This document shows, one piece after another, positions 18,061 to 25,554 of a DNA stretch of 64,000 bases; positions within the stretch are counted from its first letter, which is position 1, and the number at the start of each line of letters is the position of its first letter. The stretch is from NCBI RefSeq assembly GCF_014649535.1, contig NZ_BMTF01000003.1:393714-457713 (forward strand), read 5' to 3'. Source of the DNA: Streptomyces gelaticus (GTDB lineage Bacteria; Actinomycetota; Actinomycetes; Streptomycetales; Streptomycetaceae). The position numbers and the translations under genes are program-made. The notes under the pieces were generated by a model. It searched no databases, was not told the DNA's origin, and saw only the letters and a list, made by a program, of their open reading frames with translations.

Positions 18061-18240
18061 CACACCCGGGCACCCGGCACTCCCGCACGCCCGACCGCTG
18101 CGGAACCGGACCCGCCCGAGTGTGATCGTTCTGTCACAAGCCCCGGCGGACCCCGAACGGCCGGAACCCGCCGGACCTCGCCATTCGTCCTTGTGGCAGT
18201 ACGGCCGTCGTCGACGGCAGGAAACCCGCCGCCCATCGCC

Positions 18241-18246
18241 TAGGGT
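18241..18246 (+). promoter_or_regulatory. Possible -10 element (TAGGGT)
   Basis: TAGGGT fits the TAnnnT pattern and lies 45 bases before the ATG of the EEP-family gene. No clear -35 is seen. An 18-base dyad TGTGA-N8-TCACA lies about 100 bases upstream at 18121-18138. Confidence 0.4.
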
Positions 18247-18290
18247 CGTGGACGCGGCGAAATGCACGGCAAGGCAGTGAGGACAGCGCG

Positions 18291-19319
18291 ATGGTGCAGG
18301 CGTACGGAGCGGACACCGGGAACGACCGTGCGGAACCGGAGCGCGCCGGAACGGGATCCCGGCTCCGGGACGTGCGCGACAGATGGACCCGGGACCCGGG
18401 CATCTGGCGGCGCGGCATCGTCCTCGCCCTCTGCTCGGTCCTGCTCACCTTCGTGATGGCCTTCCACGCCGAGATCCCGAACACCATCGGCAACCTGGGC
18501 AGCCTCTCCGAGACGTTCCTGCCGTGGTTCGGGTTGTTCGTCCCGCTGCTGCTGGTCCTCGGCCTGGTGCGCCGCTCGGCGACCGCGCTGATCGCCCTGC
18601 TGCTGCCGGCCGTGGTCTGGTTCAACATCTTCGGCGGCCTGCTCACCGACAAGTCCGGCAGCGGCGGCGATCTCACCGTGGCCACCCACAACGTCAACGC
18701 CGACAACCCCGACCCCGCGGGCACCGCCCGGCAGGTCGCGGCCTCCGGCGCCGACGTCATCGCCCTGCAGGAGCTGCCGAGCGGCAAGGTGGCGACGTAC
18801 GAGGCGGCCCTCGCCGACCGCTACCGGTACCACTCGGTGCAGGGCACCGTCGGCCTGTGGAGCAAGTACCCGCTGAGCGGCACCCGGCCGGTCGACATCA
18901 AGATGGGCTGGACCCGGGCGATGCGCTCCACGGTGACGACCCCGAAGGGCGAGGTCGCCGTCTACGTGGCCCATCTGCCGTCCGTACGGGTCAAGCTGCA
19001 CGCCGGATTCACCGCCAACCAGCGCGACGACAGCGCGGACGCCCTGGGCGAGGCCATCGCCGACGAACGGCTCGGCAAGGTCATCCTGCTCGGCGACCTC
19101 AACGGCACGATGAACGACCGTGCGCTGAACGGGGTCACCTCCCAGCTGCGCTCCACCCAGGGCGCGGCCGGCGACGGCTTCGGCTTCAGCTGGCCGGCCT
19201 CGTTCCCGATGGCGCGGATCGACCAGATCCTGGTGAAGGACGTCGAGCCGATGTCCTCGTGGACGCTCCCGGCGACGGAGAGTGATCATCTGCCGCTCGT
19301 GGCCCGCGTGGAGCTGTGA
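18291..19319 (+). CDS. Membrane-anchored endonuclease/exonuclease/phosphatase-family protein
   Basis: A 342-residue protein. The N-terminus (about 1-45) is cytosolic, three hydrophobic segments span about 43-120, and an EEP domain follows outside. Catalytic signatures are visible: THNVNADN, ALQELPSG with the metal-binding Glu, GDLNGTMND and the terminal ESDHLPLVARVEL with the Asp-His pair. EEP domains cut phosphodiester bonds in nucleic acids, phosphoinositides or sphingomyelin; the substrate cannot be told here. It is convergent with nadE across a strong hairpin. Confidence 0.88.
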   Translation: MVQAYGADTGNDRAEPERAGTGSRLRDVRDRWTRDPGIWRRGIVLALCSVLLTFVMAFHAEIPNTIGNLGSLSETFLPWFGLFVPLLLVLGLVRRSATALIALLLPAVVWFNIFGGLLTDKSGSGGDLTVATHNVNADNPDPAGTARQVAASGADVIALQELPSGKVATYEAALADRYRYHSVQGTVGLWSKYPLSGTRPVDIKMGWTRAMRSTVTTPKGEVAVYVAHLPSVRVKLHAGFTANQRDDSADALGEAIADERLGKVILLGDLNGTMNDRALNGVTSQLRSTQGAAGDGFGFSWPASFPMARIDQILVKDVEPMSSWTLPATESDHLPLVARVEL

Positions 19320-19438
19320 CGCGCTGAGCCGTTCGGGACCAGCTGGACCCGGGAACGCCATCCGGGGCGTCGAGGGTGGTGGCCCGCGCGGCCGTGCGGC
19401 CCGCCCCGGACGGCCCCCCGGTGGACGCGCGCCGGGAC

Positions 19439-19482
19439 GCGACGGGGCGGTGGCCGGTTCCGCCCGGTCACCGCCCCGTCGC
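19439..19482. terminator. Bidirectional terminator between EEP gene and nadE
   Basis: Perfect 14-bp stem (19439-19452 with 19469-19482), 16-base loop, six bases from the nadE stop on the minus strand. Confidence 0.8.
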
Positions 19483-19487
19483 CCCGC

Positions 19488-21242
19488 TCAGCCCGATTCG
19501 CGCCACCGGTTGGTGATCGGCAGCCGCCGGTCCTTGCCGAAGCCCTTCGGGGAGATCTTCGTGCCCGGCGGGTACTGCCGCCGCTTGTACTCCGCCGTGT
19601 CCACCATCCGCAGCGTCCTCGCCACCAGCGCCGCGTCGAACCCGGCCGAGACGATCTCGTCCAGCCCCTGGTCCCGGTCGACGTACAGCTCCAGGATCCG
19701 GTCCAGTACGTCGTAGTCGGGCAGCGAGTCCGTGTCGACCTGCCCCGGGCGCAGCTCGGCGCTGGGCGGCTTGGTGATGGACGCCTCCGGGATCGGCGGG
19801 ATCTGCCCGCGCTCCTCGGCGGCCCGGTTGCGCCACTTCGCCAGGCGGAAGACCGACGTCTTGTAGACGTCCTTGATCGGGCCGTACGCCCCGACCGCGT
19901 CGCCGTACAGCGTCGAGTAGCCGACCGCCAGCTCGGACTTGTTGCCCGGCGCGAGGACGATCTGGCCCTCCTGGTTGGAGACGGCCATCAGCGTCGTGCC
20001 GCGCAGCCGCGCCTGGAGGTTCTCCTCGGCGAGACCGGTAAGCCCCAGCGAGCCCATGTACGCGTCGAACATCGGCTCGATCGGCACGGTGCGGAAGTTC
20101 AGCCCGGTACGGCGGGCCAGTTCGGCCGCGTCGCCCTTGGAGTGGTCCGAGGAGTACTTCGAGGGCATCGAGATGCCGTACACGTTCTGCGCACCCAGCG
20201 CGTCGCAGGCGATCGCCGCGACCAGCGCCGAGTCGATCCCGCCGGAGAGCCCGATCAGCACACTGCTGAAGCCGTTCTTGGCGGCGTACGCCCGCAGGCC
20301 CACGACCAGTGCCGAGTACAGCTCCTCGTCGTCGTCCAACCGCTCCGCGTACCCGCCGGTCAGCTCCGCCGGGTACGCCGGGAGAGGCTCCTCGGAGAGC
20401 ACCACGTGGTCGATCCGCAGCCCGTCGTTGACGACCCCGGACGGCGGCTGAGGGGCGGCGGCCGGCAGCTCCAGGTCGAGTACGACGCTGCCCTCGGCGA
20501 ACTGCGGGGCACGGGCGATCACTTCGCCGTCCCGGTCGACCACGATCGAGTCGCCGTCGAAGACCAGCTCGTCCTGGCCGCCGATCATCGCCAGGTACGC
20601 GGTGGTGCAGCCCGCCTCCTGGGCCCGCTTGCGGACCAGTTCCAGCCGGGTGTCGTCCTTGTCCCGCTCGTACGGCGAGGCGTTGACCGACAGCAGCAGT
20701 CCGGCGCCGGCGGCCCGCGCGGCCGGCACCCGGCCGCCGTCCTGCCAGAGGTCCTCGCAGATCGCGAGCGCCACGTCCACGCCGTGGACCCGCACGACCG
20801 GCATCGAGTCGCCCGGCACGAAGTACCGGAACTCGTCGAAGACGCCGTAGTTGGGCAGGTGGTGCTTGGCGAAGGTCAGCGCGACCTGCCCGCGGTGCAG
20901 CACCGCGGCCGCGTTCTGCGGGGAGCCGGCCGGCTGGCCGTAGCGGGGCTGGGCCGTCTCGGAGCGGTCGAGGTAGCCGACCACGACCGGCAGTTCCCCG
21001 AAGCCCTCCGCGTCGAGCCGGGCGGCGAGCGCGCGCAGCGCCTGCCGCGAGGCCTCGACGAAGGAGGGGCGCAGGGCCAGGTCCTCGACGGGGTAGCCGG
21101 TCAGCACCATCTCCGGGAACGCCACCAGATGGGCGCCCTGTTCGGCGGAGTGGCGGGTCCAGTGGACGATCGCCTCGGAGTTGCCGGAGAGATCACCGAC
21201 GGTCGAGTCGATCTGATTCAGTGCGAGACGTAGTTGAGGCAC
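19488..21242 (-). CDS. nadE: Glutamine-dependent NAD+ synthetase
   Basis: A 584-residue two-domain enzyme making NAD+ from deamido-NAD+, ATP and glutamine, the last step of NAD synthesis. The N-terminal nitrilase-type glutaminase (1-about 260) shows the Glu-Lys-Cys triad in FPEMVLTGYP, FAKHHLPNYGVFDE and ICEDLWQDG. The C-terminal synthetase holds the ATP loop GLSGGIDSALVAAI. GTG 21242 is preferred: TACACT lies just upstream, giving a leaderless start at VPQLRLALNQID; an ATG two codons earlier would overlap the -10 spacing. Glutamine dependence ties in loosely with the nearby glnA2/glnE. Confidence 0.95.
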   Translation of the reverse strand: MPQLRLALNQIDSTVGDLSGNSEAIVHWTRHSAEQGAHLVAFPEMVLTGYPVEDLALRPSFVEASRQALRALAARLDAEGFGELPVVVGYLDRSETAQPRYGQPAGSPQNAAAVLHRGQVALTFAKHHLPNYGVFDEFRYFVPGDSMPVVRVHGVDVALAICEDLWQDGGRVPAARAAGAGLLLSVNASPYERDKDDTRLELVRKRAQEAGCTTAYLAMIGGQDELVFDGDSIVVDRDGEVIARAPQFAEGSVVLDLELPAAAPQPPSGVVNDGLRIDHVVLSEEPLPAYPAELTGGYAERLDDDEELYSALVVGLRAYAAKNGFSSVLIGLSGGIDSALVAAIACDALGAQNVYGISMPSKYSSDHSKGDAAELARRTGLNFRTVPIEPMFDAYMGSLGLTGLAEENLQARLRGTTLMAVSNQEGQIVLAPGNKSELAVGYSTLYGDAVGAYGPIKDVYKTSVFRLAKWRNRAAEERGQIPPIPEASITKPPSAELRPGQVDTDSLPDYDVLDRILELYVDRDQGLDEIVSAGFDAALVARTLRMVDTAEYKRRQYPPGTKISPKGFGKDRRLPITNRWRESG

Positions 21243-21331
21243 GCGCATCAGTGTAATCGTCTGACTGACACAATGTCCCGGCAGGCCGCGGGATCACGGC
21301 CGCGGCCCGCCGGAACAAGGCCGGGAAGGGG

Positions 21332-22978
21332 TCAGCGGCGGTAGCCGAGGACCGTCATCATGCCCACGTCCGAGTGGTAGATGTTGTGGCAGTGGAGCAT
21401 CCACAGCCCCGGGTTGTTCGCGTCGAACTCGACGGCCAGGGAGCTGTTCGGCCGGATGATCGCGGTGTCCTTGCGCGCCCAGTCGGCCCGGCCCCGCCGG
21501 GTGGCCCGGTGGTCCGGCCCGGCCGGCCCCACCAGGCCGAACGAGTGCCCGTGCAGATGGATGGGGTGCCACATCTCCGTGACGTTGAAGAACTCCATCC
21601 TGACCCGCTCGCCCGCCCGCACCGGATGGCGCTGGCGGGGGTTGTACGGCTCGTGGTCGAAGGCCCAGTCGTACTTCTTCATGCTGCCGGTCATCCTGAA
21701 CCGGAGGGTCCGGTCGGGCTTGCGCGAGGACAGCTCCACGGAGCCGTCCGGCATCAGCTCGTACGCCTCCACCAGCTCGCCGTACAGCTCCTCGGGCCGC
21801 ACGGAGGCGGTGGGCGCGGCCCCCGTGCCGGTACGGAGCAGGGCCAGCGCCGAGGCTTTCTTGCCCTCCGCGAGCGCGGTCAGCGGGAACACCCCGTCGC
21901 CCGCGGTGACCAGGACGTCGTACCGCTCGCCCATGCCCAGCAGCAGGGCGTCCGTCGTCCGGTGCCGGACCGGGTAGCCGTCGGTGTGGGTGATCGTCAT
22001 CCGGTGGCCGCCGAGCGCCACCCGGAAGGCCGTGTCACCGCCCGCGTTGATGATGCGCAGCCGGATCCGGTCGCCCGGCTTGGCGGCGAAGGACGTGGGG
22101 GACTTCGGGGTGCGGCCGTTGATCAGGTAGTACGGGTAGGCGACGTCGCCCCCGTGGCTGCCGAGCAGCTCGCTGAAGGAGTCCTTGGCCATCCGCGAGG
22201 GTCCGGTGCGGCCCTTGGCGGGCTTGGCGGGGGCGCCGTGCGCGCCGCTGCCGTGGTTCATGCCGCCCCGGCCCCCGCTGAGCTCGTACATCACCGAGTC
22301 CGGCGTCGAGCCGTCCACCCCGTCGACCCAGTCGTCCAGGACGACGACCCACTCCTTGTCGTACTTGAGCGGCTCCTTGGGGTCCTCGACGATCAGCGGC
22401 GCGTACAGCCCGCGGTCCTGCTGGACGCCCGTGTGCGGGTGGAACCAGTACGTCCCCGCGTGCGGCACGGTGAACCGGTAGGCGTATTCCGCACCGGGCT
22501 TGATGGGTGCCTGGGTCAGGTCGGGCACGCCGTCCATGTCGTTGCGCACATTGAGCCCATGCCAGTGCAGAGACGTTTCCGCGGGCAGGTGGTTGGCGAG
22601 GGTGAGGGCCAGGGTGTCACCCGTCGTGACCCGGAGCTCCTTGCCGGGCAGCCGGGCGTCGTACGCCCAGGAGCCGACGGTGAGCCCGCCGCCCAGATCG
22701 AGCCGGGACGGAGTGGCGACCAGGTCGATCTTCCGTACGGGGCCGGAGCCCCGCTCGGCCTCGGCCGCCGCGACCTCCTTCCCGTCGGGGGAGACGTACT
22801 CGCCATCGGACTTCCTGCCGGGGGAGACCCCGTGGTTCGCGCTGCCGTGGTTCGTGTCACCGGCGTTCGCGCCGCCGCGGCCCGGGTCGGATTCGTCGGA
22901 GCAGGCGGCCAGTACCGCCGAACCGGCGACGGCGACAGCGGCGCCGAGCACGGCGCGTCGGGTGGGTGGAGTGCGCAT
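21332..22978 (-). CDS. Multicopper oxidase lipoprotein
   Basis: A 548-residue three-cupredoxin-domain oxidase. A twin-arginine signal (PPTRRAVLG) runs into the lipobox LAAC at Cys26, so it is exported folded and tethered to the outer face of the membrane. All four copper motifs are intact: HWHG, HPH, HPIHLHGH and HCHNIYHSDVGM. A His/Met/Gly insertion (about 250-285, GGMNHGSGAHG) and NHGSANHG near the N-terminus are extra. Family members oxidise Cu(I), metals or phenols; the Met-rich ligand loop and metal-rich neighbours favour copper tolerance. ATG 22978 follows CGAGG. Confidence 0.93.
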   Translation of the reverse strand: MRTPPTRRAVLGAAVAVAGSAVLAACSDESDPGRGGANAGDTNHGSANHGVSPGRKSDGEYVSPDGKEVAAAEAERGSGPVRKIDLVATPSRLDLGGGLTVGSWAYDARLPGKELRVTTGDTLALTLANHLPAETSLHWHGLNVRNDMDGVPDLTQAPIKPGAEYAYRFTVPHAGTYWFHPHTGVQQDRGLYAPLIVEDPKEPLKYDKEWVVVLDDWVDGVDGSTPDSVMYELSGGRGGMNHGSGAHGAPAKPAKGRTGPSRMAKDSFSELLGSHGGDVAYPYYLINGRTPKSPTSFAAKPGDRIRLRIINAGGDTAFRVALGGHRMTITHTDGYPVRHRTTDALLLGMGERYDVLVTAGDGVFPLTALAEGKKASALALLRTGTGAAPTASVRPEELYGELVEAYELMPDGSVELSSRKPDRTLRFRMTGSMKKYDWAFDHEPYNPRQRHPVRAGERVRMEFFNVTEMWHPIHLHGHSFGLVGPAGPDHRATRRGRADWARKDTAIIRPNSSLAVEFDANNPGLWMLHCHNIYHSDVGMMTVLGYRR

Positions 22979-23043
22979 GACGGAGTGCACCTCGGGGTGT
23001 TGTCGGTATTTCGGTCTGCTGGGGAGGGGGAGGCGCGCCCCCT

Positions 23044-23214
23044 CTATATGCGCAGCACCGACAACGGGGCGGAACGGGCGGCACCGGGCCGGGGACCCGG
23101 CCCCGGCAGTGGCGCGCCCCGGTCCGCGACGCCCCTGAGAAGGTGGAGGATCCCGATGAGAAGCGACATGAACAGCAACAACTGTCCGTATGTCGCATAT
23201 CCACTCAGGGTCAT
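23044..23214 (-). CDS. Tiny single-helix membrane protein upstream of the multicopper oxidase
   Basis: 56 residues: TLSGYATYGQLLLFMSLLIG forms the start of one membrane helix, followed by a Pro/Gly/Arg-rich cytosolic tail ending PLSVLRI. The start is supported by a leaderless arrangement: TAGTGT (23222-23227) lies seven bases before ATG 23214. It is 65 bases ahead of the multicopper oxidase on the same strand and may share its transcript. Not a recognised family. Confidence 0.55.
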   Translation of the reverse strand: MTLSGYATYGQLLLFMSLLIGILHLLRGVADRGAPLPGPGPRPGAARSAPLSVLRI

Positions 23215-23300
23215 GTCGAGCACACTACCCCCGCCGGGTATCCGACGCGCGCGGAGGCGTTTCGCCACAGCGGCAGGGGCTCCGGCGGGGGAGGGTGGCG

Positions 23301-23339
23301 CGATGGCCCGGCACCCCTGGCAGGGGTACCGGGCCATCG
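23301..23339. terminator. Near-perfect 39-base palindrome after the CBS gene
   Basis: Nineteen-base arms (23301-23319 and 23321-23339) around a single base, with one mismatch. It lies 35 bases past the CBS gene stop on the minus strand and ahead of the small membrane gene, so it would insulate the two. Confidence 0.75.
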
Positions 23340-23373
23340 ACAGCGGACTGCGGAACCGGGTGCGCGCGGCCGG

Positions 23374-23799
23374 TCAGCCGCGCGCGTAGACCTTCTCCGC
23401 CCAGCCGGCGATCTGCTCCTCGGTGAGGTGCTGCGCCAGGTCGGCTTCGCTGATCATGCCGATCAGCTTCTTGTTCTCGACCACCGGAAGCCGACGGATC
23501 CGATGCGTCTGCATCTCCTCCAGAACCATCTCCACACCCGCCTCCGAATCGATCCAGCGAGGGGTGCCCTGGGCGAGGTCGCCCGCCGTCATCCTCGACG
23601 GATCGTGGCCCATGGCCACGCAGCCGACCACGATGTCCCGGTCCGTGAGAATGCCGATCATCCGGTCCTGCGCGCCCTTGGCCGAGATGGGCAGCGCGCC
23701 GACCTTGTGGTCGCGCATCAGCTGCGCGGCCCGGTCGAGCGTCTCGTGCGCGGGGATCCACGTGGCCCCGGTGTGCATGATGTCCTTGGCAGTGGTCAT
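23374..23799 (-). CDS. Two-CBS-domain protein
   Basis: A 141-residue cytosolic protein made of a tandem CBS pair (Bateman module): TAKDIMHTGATWIPAHETL ... ALPISAKGAQDRMIGILTDRDI for the first domain, and RIRRLPVVENKKLIGMISEADL for the second. Such stand-alone proteins bind adenine nucleotides and signal energy state or stress; in Streptomyces they are numerous and mostly unassigned. ATG 23799 has AGGAGG at ten bases. Confidence 0.9.
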   Translation of the reverse strand: MTTAKDIMHTGATWIPAHETLDRAAQLMRDHKVGALPISAKGAQDRMIGILTDRDIVVGCVAMGHDPSRMTAGDLAQGTPRWIDSEAGVEMVLEEMQTHRIRRLPVVENKKLIGMISEADLAQHLTEEQIAGWAEKVYARG

Positions 23800-23926
23800 G
23801 AGGGATTCCTCCTGCGTGCCGATGGGCATTGCTGTACGCCCCCGAGCGAACCCATCGTCATGGGCCCGTTCGGGGGACGCGACCGCTATCACCCGTTCGG
23901 GTGCACCTGCGGCTCGGAGGGAATCT

Positions 23927-24640
23927 TCAGGACCGGGGACCGGCGCCTCGCGCCGCCAGCATTCCGGTCATCGCGTCCAGCTCCGACTGCTGGGCCTCGA
24001 CCATTCCCCGGGCGAGCCGCTTCTCCGCCGGCACCGTGCACAGCCCGGCGCAGCCGCGGGCCATGCCGATGCCGCCCTTGTGGTGTTCGGTCATCAGCCG
24101 GAGGTACAGCACCTCGGCCGCCCTGCCGCTCGCCGAACGGAGCCGGTCCAGCTCGGTCCTGGTGGCCATGCCGGGCATGAGGGAGCCGTCATGGGCCCGG
24201 TAGCCGGTTCCCATGCCCTCCATCCCGTCCATGCCCTTTGCCGAGTGCCCTTCGTGCCCGGCTGTCATCCAGCCCATCGGCTGCCCCGAGGTCGCCTTCG
24301 GCAGCTCCCACAGATCCAGCCAGCCGAGCAGCATGCCGCGCTGATTGGCCTGTGTATTGGCGATGTCGTACGCGAGCAGGCGCACCTCCTCGTCCTTCGT
24401 GCGGTCGCGGACGATGAAGGACATCTCCACGGCCTGCTGGTGGTGGACCGCCATGTCGCGGGCGAACCCGGCGTCCGCCGAGTCCACCGCGGGCGTGTGC
24501 GGCGCGGGCGCGGCGCGGTCCGCCCCGCTCCCGTCCCCGCGCGCGGAGGCGACCGTCGCCACCCCCGCGAACAGCAGCGCGAGCACCACGGCGGAGCCGG
24601 CCACCCACTCGACGCGCCGGACAGGCTTCACCTCTCTCAC
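23927..24640 (-). CDS. DUF305 protein, Met/His-rich, membrane-anchored
   Basis: A 237-residue protein with an N-terminal signal/anchor helix (about 11-33) and an external DUF305 domain. The defining pairs are MAVHHQQAVEM (start of the domain) and LMTEHHKGGIGMA (end), in a four-helix ferritin-like fold. Between them sits GHEGHSAKGMDGMEGMGTGY, a Met/His/Gly stretch that looks metal-binding. GTG 24640 overlaps the stop of the DUF3105 gene by four bases, so the two are translated as a pair. DUF305 proteins often sit near copper genes; binding here is inference. Confidence 0.9.
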   Translation of the reverse strand: MREVKPVRRVEWVAGSAVVLALLFAGVATVASARGDGSGADRAAPAPHTPAVDSADAGFARDMAVHHQQAVEMSFIVRDRTKDEEVRLLAYDIANTQANQRGMLLGWLDLWELPKATSGQPMGWMTAGHEGHSAKGMDGMEGMGTGYRAHDGSLMPGMATRTELDRLRSASGRAAEVLYLRLMTEHHKGGIGMARGCAGLCTVPAEKRLARGMVEAQQSELDAMTGMLAARGAGPRS

Positions 24641-25311
24641 GGCGCCCCCCGCCCGCCCGTGCACGTCGCACCGGGCTCGGGCGTCTGCGGCCCCTGCACG
24701 AACTGCGAGAAGAACCGGTCGACCCGCGGGTCGTCGGCGCCGTCCACCGTCACCTGCTTGCCCCAGGCGGTCAGCATGATCGCCCCGGACTGGCCCTCGT
24801 ACGGGCTCATCAGCGAGTACGGCGTCCGGCCGACCCGCTCGGCGAGCTCGGCCACATCGGCCTTCGGGGCCTTGTCCGTGTACGTCACCCACACCGATCC
24901 GTGCTCCAGCGAGTGCACGGCGTTCACATCGGGGAGAGCCTTGGTGTACACCTCGCCGTCGCAATTCATCCATACGGGGTTGTGGTCACCGCCGACCGGT
25001 GGCTTCATCGGGTACGCGACGGTCCCGCTGACGTGGTTGCGGGTCAGCTTCGTCGCGTCCCACGTCCGCAGCCCCGGGATCGACCCGTCGGCAGGCTTCT
25101 TCTGCTCGGCCGAGGGCGCCTTGGCGTCCGACGCCGGGGCGGCCGGCTTCTGCTCGGACGCCTCGGACTTCTCCAGCACCATGTACGAGCCGAAACCGAC
25201 CAGGCCCACGACGACGAGCACGCTCAGGCCTATGGCCAGGGCACGGTCGCGGCGCTGCCGCGCGCGGTGGGCGTCGTGCTGGGCCATGGGGGTCCTGGGG
25301 TCGAAACTCAT
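24637..25311 (-). CDS. DUF3105 protein, membrane-anchored
   Basis: A 224-residue protein: a cytosolic basic N-terminus, one helix (about 25-45), an Ala/Glu/Lys-rich spacer, then the external DUF3105 domain with YPMKPPVGGDHNPVWMNCDG and NAVHSLEHGSVWVTY. The conserved His and Cys in these blocks suggest a metal or redox site, but no activity is known. ATG 25311 follows AGAAGGAC. It leads the DUF305 gene in a coupled two-gene unit; actinobacteria often keep the pair together. Confidence 0.9.
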   Translation of the reverse strand: MSFDPRTPMAQHDAHRARQRRDRALAIGLSVLVVVGLVGFGSYMVLEKSEASEQKPAAPASDAKAPSAEQKKPADGSIPGLRTWDATKLTRNHVSGTVAYPMKPPVGGDHNPVWMNCDGEVYTKALPDVNAVHSLEHGSVWVTYTDKAPKADVAELAERVGRTPYSLMSPYEGQSGAIMLTAWGKQVTVDGADDPRVDRFFSQFVQGPQTPEPGATCTGGRGAP

Positions 25312-25554
25312 TCGTCAGGTCCTTCTGGGAAGGGGCGGGAACGGATGGCGGGAGGCCAGGAGAACCGGCCCGCGCGGGGCGGTCGCGAAGCCGCTCCACC
25401 CCCTGCGCGCCATGGGCGCCGATCGTAGTGGGTGGCCGGGTGCTCCATCTCACTTCGTGTGCGTAATCTGGGTGAAATCCCGGGTCGTGATACTGGAGCT
25501 TCTCCCCTCCCCGGGCGGTGGTGAACGGACCGTTTGAACTGCAAGGATGTGGCT

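Noticed and set aside
15565..18267. Apparent upstream extension of panB through the efflux pump region
   Set aside because: The extra residues are antisense to the DHA2 pump and TetR genes; panB starts at 15564 with a good ribosome site.
25463..25478. GlnR box before glnA2
   Set aside because: GTAAT-N6-GAAAT matches only part of the consensus and the second half-site pair is missing; GlnA2 is not known to me as a GlnR target. Kept only as a remark.
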